From Occultella kanbiaonis (lineage in GTDB: Bacteria > Actinomycetota > Actinomycetes > Actinomycetales > Beutenbergiaceae), in NCBI RefSeq assembly GCF_009708215.1, contig NZ_CP046175.1, positions 868,001 through 932,000 of the forward strand: DNA of 64,000 bases, given 5' to 3'. The notes under the pieces are model-generated. The model saw only the letters and a list, made by a program, of their open reading frames with translations. It was not told where the DNA came from and ran no database searches. Within the stretch, counting starts at the first letter, position 1; every line of letters begins with the position of its first letter. The position numbers were made by a program, and so were the translations under genes. Of this stretch, positions 25,223-32,361 are shown piece after piece.

Positions 25223-26086
25223 ATGAGGATCGACGCCCATCACCACGTGTGGGATCTGGCCGTGCACCCGCAGGACTGGATCGGGCCGGAGCTGGCACCG
25301 GTCATCGGCCGCGACTTCGACGTGGACCAGTGGTTGGCCGCCGCCGAACCCACCGGGGTGACCCACGCCGTCATCGTGCAGACCGTGCCGCAGGACGCCG
25401 AGACGCCGTACCTGCTCGACCTCGCCGCGCGGCACGAGCACGTGCTCGGCGTGGTCGGCTGGGTGCCGTTCGGCGCCCCGGACCTCACGGAGCGACTCGA
25501 CGCGCTGGCCGACCATCCGGCATCGGACCTGCTCGTCGGGCTGCGGGACCTGAGCGAGCAGCGCGTGGACCCGGCCTGGCTGGCCGGACCGGAGGCGGCG
25601 CGGACCTTCGCGGCCGCCGGCGAGCGTGACCTGACCATCGATCTGCTCGTGCGTGGCGAGCACCTGGCTGCTGCGGCCGAGGCGGTCCGGGCGCATCCGG
25701 ACACCTCGTTCGTGGTCGACCACCTCGCCAAGCCGGACCTGGACCGGACCACGCCGGGGGAGTGGGCAGCCGTGATCGCACCCCTGGCCTCGGCGCCGAA
25801 CGTCGCGCTGAAGTTCTCCGGCTACGCCACCCAGACGGGCGATCTGGGTGCAGCCGACCTGACCCTGGCCGGCTATCTCAACGCGGCCCTCGAGGCGTTC
25901 GGTCCGCGTCGGATCATGTTCGGCAGCGACTGGCCGGTCTGCCTGATCGGCGGCTCCTACGCCCAGGTGGTCGCTGCGGCCGAGGCTGCGCTGGAGGTTG
26001 TCGATGCCGACGACGCCCTGCTGGGGGAGTTCTTCACCGGCGCGGCGACCCGATGGTACGGACTGGACCCGTTGGAGGCCGCCTGA
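25223..26086 (+). CDS. Amidohydrolase-2 family lactonase/hydrolase
   Basis: This 287-residue TIM-barrel metal hydrolase opens RIDAHHHVWD (HxH metal site). VGLRDLS, FVVDHLAKPD and MFGSDWPVCL follow, the last with the conserved Asp at the end of the barrel. This set is typical of the family that includes L-fucono-lactonase and L-rhamnono-lactonase, so hydrolysis of a sugar lactone is the best guess. A CAAGAT box 7 nt before the ATG suggests a leaderless start. No sugar dehydrogenase gene is adjacent to support a particular pathway. Confidence 0.78.
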   Translation: MRIDAHHHVWDLAVHPQDWIGPELAPVIGRDFDVDQWLAAAEPTGVTHAVIVQTVPQDAETPYLLDLAARHEHVLGVVGWVPFGAPDLTERLDALADHPASDLLVGLRDLSEQRVDPAWLAGPEAARTFAAAGERDLTIDLLVRGEHLAAAAEAVRAHPDTSFVVDHLAKPDLDRTTPGEWAAVIAPLASAPNVALKFSGYATQTGDLGAADLTLAGYLNAALEAFGPRRIMFGSDWPVCLIGGSYAQVVAAAEAALEVVDADDALLGEFFTGAATRWYGLDPLEAA

Positions 26087-26131
26087 GCGCAGGGTCGGGG
26101 AACCCACGCGGCGCGCCACGCGTTGAGCAGG

Positions 26132-26145
26132 GGGAGACATCTCCC
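26132..26145 (+). other. Short perfect hairpin between amidohydrolase and next gene
   Basis: GGGAGA-CA-TCTCCC is a six-base-pair inverted repeat lying 19 bp before the 26164 start. It may be a weak terminator or play no role. Confidence 0.3.
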
Positions 26146-26163
26146 AGCCCGGAAGGATTCATC

Positions 26164-26871
26164 ATGGGCCTGCTCGACCGGATCCTCGGCCGCGAGCCGA
26201 ACGACTACGACCCCTATCGCGCCAACTCCCAGCCCGGACGCCAGGCCTACGGGCAGCACCCGCAGGCCGCGTACGGCCAGCCTGCCCCGGCCGGCCAGAA
26301 CCACGCCCGACGGAGCCCCGATCAGGTGGCGATCGACCGGTACCGGTACCTCGTGAGCACCGCGCCGCCCGACGCCGTGGAACAGGCCCACGCCGAGGCG
26401 TTCTCCCGGCTCACGCCGGAGCAGCGACGGCAGGTGCTCGATGACCTTGGTGCCGTCGTCCCGCCCGCGGAACGGGCGCCGTCGGACTCTCCGCAGGATC
26501 TCGCGCGGATGGCGACCCGCGCCGAGGTGCGCGAGCCGGGCACCCTTGAACGCACCTTCGGCGGCCAGCGCGGCGGCCCCGGTTTCGGCGCCATGATGGG
26601 CTCCAGCCTGCTCGGCACGATCGCCGGTGTGGTGATCGGCTCGGCCGTCGCGAACGCCCTGTTCGGCCCGGCATTCGCCGACCCGACCCAGGAAGTGCCG
26701 CAGGACGCGGCCGCCGATGGCGGTGCCGACGCGGGTGCCGACGGCGGCGCTGACGCGGGTGCTGACGGTGGCGGCAGTGATGCTGCGGCCGACGCGGGCG
26801 GTAGTGACGCGGGTGGTCTGGGTGACTTCGGTGGTGGCTTCGAGGACTTCGGCGGTTTCGGCGACTTCTGA
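26164..26871 (+). CDS. Hypothetical protein with Ala/Gly/Asp low-complexity tail
   Basis: This 235-residue protein is of unknown function. It opens MGLLDRILGREPNDYDPYR, then a Gln/Pro/Tyr-rich stretch. A charged helical middle is followed by one hydrophobic glycine-rich segment (MMGSSLLGTIAGVVIGSAVANALFG, about residues 140-163) that may enter the membrane. The last 70 residues are a repeat of GADGGADAG units and a Phe/Gly/Asp end (FGGGFEDFGGFGDF). GGAAGGA precedes the ATG. The tail resembles those of small coacervating or surface proteins, but I cannot assign a role. It converges with the patatin operon. Confidence 0.65.
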   Translation: MGLLDRILGREPNDYDPYRANSQPGRQAYGQHPQAAYGQPAPAGQNHARRSPDQVAIDRYRYLVSTAPPDAVEQAHAEAFSRLTPEQRRQVLDDLGAVVPPAERAPSDSPQDLARMATRAEVREPGTLERTFGGQRGGPGFGAMMGSSLLGTIAGVVIGSAVANALFGPAFADPTQEVPQDAAADGGADAGADGGADAGADGGGSDAAADAGGSDAGGLGDFGGGFEDFGGFGDF

Positions 26872-26896
26872 CTTCGGCGACTTCTGAGCCGGTACG

Positions 26897-28492
26897 TCAG
26901 CCCCAGTTCGGCTCCTCGCCGATCGGGTAGCCGTGCCGTTCCCAGGTGCGCCACCACGAGGCGGCTCCCGGTGGGAGCGTGGCCGGGTGCTCCTCGAGGA
27001 GTTCGCGCAGCCGGAGCTTGAGCTCGACCAGTTCGGACATCGGCGGCCGGGTCAGGGCCGGATCGCGGGCCGGGTTGAACATCTCGTCCTCGGTGGTCCA
27101 GATGAGGCGGCGCAGATTGATCACGTTACGGGTGTGCTCGTGCGCCTCGGCGGAGGCGTCCGAGTAGATGTCGCGGGCGCGCAGATACCCGTAGTCCATC
27201 GCGATCGAGACCAGGCCGGGCTCCACGGTGAGCAGGTCATGGATGTCCAGCTCGGGCTGGATGACCATGGCCCCGGCGGACTGCGCGCGTCGGATCTCGT
27301 CGAGCTGGATCTCGTCGGTCATGATGCCGAAGCCGCTGCGCATCACGATCTCCAGCATGTCCTTGTCCGCGTAACCACCGTCCCACGGCAGCCCCGCGGG
27401 TGAGGCGACCACCGCGAAACAGCGGGTCACGCCCAACGCGGACACCGCGATCTCGACGGGCAAGGACTCCCGGGCTCCGCCGTCGACGTAGTGCTGGTCG
27501 TTCAGCCGGACCGGCGCGAAGACGGCCGGGATCGCACAGGAGGCCCGGATCGCCTCGATGAGGTCGACCGGGTCCTCCTCGGGCAGCAGCGCGTCGGTGC
27601 GGTCCCGTAGCCGTCCGAACTCGTCGACGTAGCGCAGCTCGCCCGACTCCAGCGCCACCACCGCGGCTCGGAACCGAATCCCGGAGGCGGCCAGCTGGGT
27701 GGCGTCGAACAGCCGTGGGTCGGAGACCCGGTCGACCAGGGGACCCGGGCGGAAGGCGGCGCGCTCGGTCTGCGCCCCGGTCAGGATCGTCTGCACGTCG
27801 GTGCTGGTCCGGCCGGCCTCCCAGATCGTCGCGAGCGTGTCCAGGACGTTGCCCGAGGACCACAGCGGCGTGTGCTCGGGTGGTGTCTGGTCATGGTCGG
27901 CCGTCACCAGCGCGGCTTCGGCCGGTGCGTGCCTCGTCGCCTCCTCGTGGTGTTCGGACTGCCGTGCGGTCAGTCGCTCGACGGCCTTGATCGGGCCCTG
28001 CAGCACGGACGCGAGGTTGGTGGTCAGGGCGGTCCGGTTGCTCGGCCGGTGCCGCAGGGCCATCACCTTGCGCCATGTCGGCATGTGCTCGCGGAGCTTG
28101 GTGAACCAGGGCAGCTCCTCGAACAGGTCCGAGCTGCTGCGCATCCCGAGCCAGAGCCGGCGCAGATCCGCGACCGCCTCCCGCTGCCCGGCCTGGTCGG
28201 GGTACTGCGCGATCACGGCCGTGAGGATGGACCCGGCCGACGTGCCGGTCATGACCTGCGGGGCGAACCCGTCCTGCTCGTAGAGGTAGGTCAGGGCGCC
28301 GATCTGGAAGCTCGAGCGCGCGCCGCCGCCGGAGACGACGAGACCGATGACGTCCTCGGGCTGCGGCGCCGGTTCGGCGGGCTCGGCTTCGGGACCGGGG
28401 GCGGCGGTCCGCCCGTCCGGCACGGGTTCGCCCCCGAGCAGACGAATGAGCCGATGCCGCAGACTCGTGGTCAGGTCCGGTGCACCGGTCAT
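26897..28492 (-). CDS. Patatin-like phospholipase, second gene of a tandem pair
   Basis: This 531-residue protein has the patatin oxyanion-hole motif VVSGGGARSSFQIG (about 53-66), the nucleophile elbow TGTSAGS with Ser85, and the dyad Asp in YVDGGARE. A 70-residue helical/disordered insertion sits between the elbow region and the dyad. No signal peptide is seen. The family hydrolyses acyl esters of phospholipids. It is the second gene of a two-gene operon; its ATG overlaps the stop of its paralogue (ATGA). Both share closely similar C-termini (SIAMDYGYLRARDIYSDA here). Confidence 0.87.
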   Translation of the reverse strand: MTGAPDLTTSLRHRLIRLLGGEPVPDGRTAAPGPEAEPAEPAPQPEDVIGLVVSGGGARSSFQIGALTYLYEQDGFAPQVMTGTSAGSILTAVIAQYPDQAGQREAVADLRRLWLGMRSSSDLFEELPWFTKLREHMPTWRKVMALRHRPSNRTALTTNLASVLQGPIKAVERLTARQSEHHEEATRHAPAEAALVTADHDQTPPEHTPLWSSGNVLDTLATIWEAGRTSTDVQTILTGAQTERAAFRPGPLVDRVSDPRLFDATQLAASGIRFRAAVVALESGELRYVDEFGRLRDRTDALLPEEDPVDLIEAIRASCAIPAVFAPVRLNDQHYVDGGARESLPVEIAVSALGVTRCFAVVASPAGLPWDGGYADKDMLEIVMRSGFGIMTDEIQLDEIRRAQSAGAMVIQPELDIHDLLTVEPGLVSIAMDYGYLRARDIYSDASAEAHEHTRNVINLRRLIWTTEDEMFNPARDPALTRPPMSELVELKLRLRELLEEHPATLPPGAASWWRTWERHGYPIGEEPNWG

Positions 28493-30309
28493 GACTCAAG
28501 GGTAGGAGAGGATGCCGGGTCCGTGTCGAGCCAGTCGGGCGTGGCGGTGATCGGGGTGGCGTGCTTCTCCCACGTGCGCCACCAGTCGAGGGCGCCGGGT
28601 GGCAGCCGCTCCGGTGGGAACTCCGCGACCAGTTCGTGGAGGCGGCGCTTCAGTTCGCCGAGCGCCGGTTCGATCCGTCCGGGCTCGGCGGAACGCGGGT
28701 CGACGGCGGCGCCGACGTTCAAAGTCGGCGCACCTGGGGCGGTGGCCGGTCCGAGCGTTGCGAACATGTCGTCCTCGACGCTCCAGATGAGGCGGCGGAG
28801 GTTGATGAGGTCCCGGGTGCGGGCGTGCTCGGCCTCGGTGGCGTCAGCGCAGACGTCAGCTGCCCGCAGGTAGCCGTAGTCCATCGCGATCGCGATCAGG
28901 CCCGGCTCGATGGTGATGATGTCGTGGATGTCCAGCTCGGGGTCGATCACCGTGGCGCCGAGGGCGCGGGCTCGCTCGACCTCGTTGGCCTGGATCTCGT
29001 CAGGCATGATCTCCGCGGCTGCGCGCATCACGATCTCGAGCAGTGCCTGTCCGCTGAAGTCATCGGCCACGGGGAGCCCGACGGGGTTCGCGGTCACGAC
29101 GTAGCACCGCTCCACGCCGAGGCTGGAGTAGGCGATGTCGACCGGCACGTTCTCGCGAACACCGCCATCCACGTAGGTGCCGTCGTTCAGCCGGACCGGG
29201 GGCAGCCCGGCGGGGATCGCGCAGGAGGCGAGGATCGCCTGATCGAGCGCGACCGGGCTCTCGTCGAGGAGCCGGTCGGCGGCATCGCGAAGGCGTCCGG
29301 CGCCGTCGACGTAGCGCAGCTCGCCGGACTCCAGGTGCACGGTGGCGAGCCGCAGCTCGACGCCGGAGGTCGCCGGAAGCGCCGTGTCGAACACGGCTGG
29401 GTCCAGCAGCTGGTCGATGATCGGGCCCACCACGAACGCCGACCGCTCCCGCGCCGCGCCCCGGAGGACGACGTTCACGTCCGGCCCGGTCCGGCCGACA
29501 TCCCAGAGCGCGGAGAGGAGCTCGAGCGGGCTGGACCCGGCGGACGAAGGGTCGTGCTCCGGCGGAACCTGATCGCGTGCCGTCGGCGTCGGGGAGGGCA
29601 CGGGATTGCCGTCGAGGGCACGGTCCGCATCTGCAGGCAGGCGCTGCCCAGTAGGAACTGGGCTCTGCCCCGCCGCCGTCCCGCCCTCCGCGCCCGATGC
29701 CCGGCCCACGCCTGCGCGGTTCTCTCCCGCCGCCGCTCGCGCGCGCTCGGTGAGCCGGTCCACCGCGCGACGTGGGCCGGCGAGAACCGTGCCGAGGCTC
29801 TCGACGAGCGAGACCCGGTTGGCCGCCCGGACCTGAATCGCGGCGAGTCTGCGCCAGGTGGGCATGTCCTCGCGAAGCGCTGTGAACCATGGCAGTTCCG
29901 CGAACATGTCCGAGCTGGTGGTCATGCCGAGCCAGATCCGACGCAGTTCGGCGACCGTGCGCCGCTGCCCGGCCAGGTCGCCGTGCTGGGACAGGATCCC
30001 CGCCAGGACCGACCCGGCGGACGTGCCCGTGATGACCGAGGGCGTGATCCCTTCCACCTCGTAGAGGTAGGACAGCGCCCCGATCTCGAACGACGACCGG
30101 GCGCCACCGCCACCGAGGACGAGGCCGACCACCGGTTCGACCTCGGCCGCCGCGGTGCCCGGCCCGGGTCCCGGGGCGGTGGCGGCGTCCGATGGGCCGG
30201 TCGCGCTCTCGGGTCCGGTGCCTGCGGCGCTCGAGGGCCGTGGGACGCCTCCGAGCAGCTTGATCACTGCGTGGCGTGCCGATCGCAGCACGTTGGCTGG
30301 GGTCCCCAT
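28489..30309 (-). CDS. Patatin-like phospholipase, first gene of a tandem pair
   Basis: This 606-residue paralogue of the following gene has the same motif order: VLGGGGARSSFEIG, TGTSAGSVLAG and YVDGGVRENVP, and a C-terminal IAIAMDYGYLRAADVCADA. It is about 75 residues longer, mostly through a Gly/Ala/Pro-rich insertion near residues 180-260. The ATG at 30309 is supported by a TACAGT box 6 nt upstream, a leaderless arrangement. The reaction should be the same acyl-ester hydrolysis; the two may act on different lipids or as a heteromer (inference). ATGA overlap joins it to the second gene. Confidence 0.87.
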   Translation of the reverse strand: MGTPANVLRSARHAVIKLLGGVPRPSSAAGTGPESATGPSDAATAPGPGPGTAAAEVEPVVGLVLGGGGARSSFEIGALSYLYEVEGITPSVITGTSAGSVLAGILSQHGDLAGQRRTVAELRRIWLGMTTSSDMFAELPWFTALREDMPTWRRLAAIQVRAANRVSLVESLGTVLAGPRRAVDRLTERARAAAGENRAGVGRASGAEGGTAAGQSPVPTGQRLPADADRALDGNPVPSPTPTARDQVPPEHDPSSAGSSPLELLSALWDVGRTGPDVNVVLRGAARERSAFVVGPIIDQLLDPAVFDTALPATSGVELRLATVHLESGELRYVDGAGRLRDAADRLLDESPVALDQAILASCAIPAGLPPVRLNDGTYVDGGVRENVPVDIAYSSLGVERCYVVTANPVGLPVADDFSGQALLEIVMRAAAEIMPDEIQANEVERARALGATVIDPELDIHDIITIEPGLIAIAMDYGYLRAADVCADATEAEHARTRDLINLRRLIWSVEDDMFATLGPATAPGAPTLNVGAAVDPRSAEPGRIEPALGELKRRLHELVAEFPPERLPPGALDWWRTWEKHATPITATPDWLDTDPASSPTLES

Positions 30310-30321
30310 ACCCGCACTGTA
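30307..30321 (-). promoter_or_regulatory. -10 box and leaderless start of the patatin operon
   Basis: On the minus strand TACAGT (30321-30316) is followed by six bases and the ATG at 30309. This supports the chosen start against earlier in-frame codons. Confidence 0.55.
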
Positions 30322-30446
30322 GGGGTACCGCCGGAGGAAGGCGCTGTGGTTGCCGTACCTCAGACCCGCCTGCGTGCTGCCGCGGTCGGCCAGCGGGCGG
30401 TCGCGCCGATGCGTGCCACGCGTCGTCCGGATGCCAGGCTGGGCGC

Positions 30447-31085
30447 ATGACGGTCGCGCCCGCAGTGCTCTTCGACGTCGACGGCACCCTCGTCGACGCG
30501 CTCGCCGGCCAACGGCGGATCTGGGCGCAATGGGCAGGCGAGTTCGGGCTCGATCCGGACACCGTCTACGCCGTGGCACAGCGGACCCGCCCGATCGAGA
30601 CCGCCGCCGAGCTGCTGCCGGGGTCGGATGCACGGTCTGCTGCGGCGAGGTTCGACGAACTGGAGGATGAGGACGCCGCGCACGGCGACGTGCGGCAGAT
30701 CGAGGGCGCCGCCGCGCTGCTCGAGGCGCTCGCGGGTCGGACCTGGGCGCTCGTGACGTCGAATGCGGAGCGTCGTGTCGTGCGCCGGTTCGAGCGGCTC
30801 GGGTTGCCCGTGCCGGCCGTCATCGTGGACAACGCCGCGACCCGCCGGGGCAAGCCTGCACCGGACCCGTACCTCTTCGCTGCGGAACGCCTCGGGGTCG
30901 AACCCCGCGACTGCCTCGTGGTCGAGGACTCGCCCTCGGGTGCTGCCGCAGGGATCGCCGCCGCCATGACGGTGTGGTGCGTGAACTGCAGCGAGGCCGT
31001 TCCCGGTGCCGCGAGGCACTATCCCTCGCTCGCGGCGGCAGCACGGGACATCGTCGCGTTCGCCTCACGCCCGCCGAGCGTCTGA
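30447..31085 (+). CDS. HAD-superfamily hydrolase, phosphoglycolate-phosphatase-like
   Basis: This 212-residue protein has motif I as LFDVDGTLVD at residues 8-17, motif II VTSNAER, lysine motif RRGKPAPDPYLF and motif IV VVEDSPSGAAAG. A helical cap lies between motifs I and II (subclass IA). It resembles small sugar-phosphate phosphatases such as the DOG or glycerol-phosphate types. CAGGCT six bases before the ATG gives a plausible leaderless start. It is divergent from the patatin operon across 137 bp. Confidence 0.82.
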   Translation: MTVAPAVLFDVDGTLVDALAGQRRIWAQWAGEFGLDPDTVYAVAQRTRPIETAAELLPGSDARSAAARFDELEDEDAAHGDVRQIEGAAALLEALAGRTWALVTSNAERRVVRRFERLGLPVPAVIVDNAATRRGKPAPDPYLFAAERLGVEPRDCLVVEDSPSGAAAGIAAAMTVWCVNCSEAVPGAARHYPSLAAAARDIVAFASRPPSV

Positions 31086-31238
31086 GGCGCCCGGCTGCTC
31101 CAGGCCGATCGCGATGTGTCGCGCCGGACCCGCGGTCCACGGGCGTGATCTCAAGCGGCGCTCGGCGAGCGCACCGAGCGTGCCGCCTGCGGCCCGGAGC
31201 CGAACGGGTTGTTGGTCGTACCGCTCGAGGAAAGCACC

Positions 31239-31291
31239 GGAACGTTCCACCCCGGCCGCGCTGGCCGCGGAGTCTCCGACGCGACCACGAT
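31239..31291 (+). promoter_or_regulatory. ESX-type promoter module, copy 1 (weaker)
   Basis: GGAACGTTCCACCCC (31239-31253), CTGG at 31261 (22 nt from the start of the module) and CACGAT at 31286 (47 nt) match the geometry of the copies at 37353 and 37753. The last box departs from TANNNT in its first base. It lies upstream of the WXG-type gene at 31366. Confidence 0.6.
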
Positions 31292-31365
31292 GGGGATCCG
31301 GTCGACGCGGCTGCTCCCCAGCTGGCGTCGCGCTGCGACACCCCGAACAGTTCTGCGAGGACCCG

Positions 31366-32271
31366 ATGAGCACTGTCACCCACGGCGGCGACGTCGATGC
31401 CCTGATCGCGACCGCGAAGGCCTACGCCGCCGGCGCGGAGCAGCTCCGCACGGTCTGCGTGCGCATCACGGTCGGCCTGTGCCACACGATGATCTGGAAC
31501 GGCCCGGACGCCCTCGCCGCGCGAACCGCATGGGAACTGGAGTGGTCGCCGGCACTCATGCGGGCGTCGAGCGCGCTGATCGACGCAGGTCTGGAGTTGG
31601 TCGAGCACGCCGAGGACCAGCTTCGGACGAGCGGGGCGGGCGTGGCCGGATCGGGTCAGGCAGGAGTGGGCGCGGGTGCCGCGGTAGGGACCGCGGCCGG
31701 CGCGGCCGCCGGCGGCGCGGGCGGGCAGGGCCCGAGCCCTTTCGGTGACCTACGAACGAACCTCGAACGATTGCGCTCGTTCGCGATGAGCCTGCCGGAA
31801 CTGGCCCTGCAGGCGCGAACGTTGCGCGTCTTCGAGGACGTGGCGAACAACCTTGCCACGGCCGAGGTCGCCCGGGAGTTCATCGAGGCCGGTGTCACCA
31901 ACGCGGAGCGCGTGGGGCTGGCCGGACTGTCCGGCCTCGGCACCGTTCTCGACGCCCACGGACTGGTGACCGGCATCGAGGAAGGCGACGCGACCGCGAT
32001 CGTCCAGAACGGCACCTCACTCGGTATCACCGCGGCGGCGCCCTGGATCGGCTCGGCGGTGTCCGGTGGGGTCGGGGCGGCATGGGGCGTCGGGAGCGTG
32101 GCCGGTGGCCTGATCTATGACGGGATCCAGGGCACCCGCTACAACGAGATCCTCACGGACATGACGGACGAGGCGTTCAAGGAGAACGGCGTCCTCGGCA
32201 TTGCGCAGGTGCCAGGACTGCTCGCGTTCGCGGCCTGGGAGGCGCTGACCGAGGACGACCCTGGTGAGTAG
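31366..32271 (+). CDS. WXG-type ESX-like protein with C-terminal glycine-zipper region
   Basis: This 301-residue protein has a helical N-terminal domain carrying WNG at residues 44-46, the position of the WXG turn in ESAT-6-like proteins. An Ala/Gly-rich linker (about 90-120) follows. The helical C-terminal part contains a glycine-rich hydrophobic stretch around PWIGSAVSGGVGAAWG and GSVAGGLIYDG. GAGGA precedes ATG 31366, and an ESX-type module lies upstream. It looks like a secreted substrate whose C-terminal part could insert in membranes. No known toxin active site is visible and no immunity gene is obvious. The function is unassigned. Confidence 0.68.
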   Translation: MSTVTHGGDVDALIATAKAYAAGAEQLRTVCVRITVGLCHTMIWNGPDALAARTAWELEWSPALMRASSALIDAGLELVEHAEDQLRTSGAGVAGSGQAGVGAGAAVGTAAGAAAGGAGGQGPSPFGDLRTNLERLRSFAMSLPELALQARTLRVFEDVANNLATAEVAREFIEAGVTNAERVGLAGLSGLGTVLDAHGLVTGIEEGDATAIVQNGTSLGITAAAPWIGSAVSGGVGAAWGVGSVAGGLIYDGIQGTRYNEILTDMTDEAFKENGVLGIAQVPGLLAFAAWEALTEDDPGE

Positions 32272-32311
32272 CCACCGACCGGGGCCAACGTTGGTGAGCA
32301 GCCACCGACCG
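32262..32311 (+). repeat. 20-bp direct repeat at the stop of the WXG-type gene
   Basis: TGGTGAGYAGCCACCGACCG occurs at 32262-32281 and 32292-32311 with one mismatch. The first copy contains the TAG stop codon of the upstream gene. Its role is unknown; a small duplication is the simplest reading. Confidence 0.7.
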
Positions 32312-32361
32312 AGACTCCCGCCGACCTGTGACTTGCACCGTCGGGCGATCCTGCCGACCTG

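Noticed and set aside
31366-32271. Polymorphic toxin with a known enzymatic domain
   Set aside because: No nuclease, ADP-ribosyltransferase or deaminase motif is visible in the C-terminal part, and no immunity-like gene follows.
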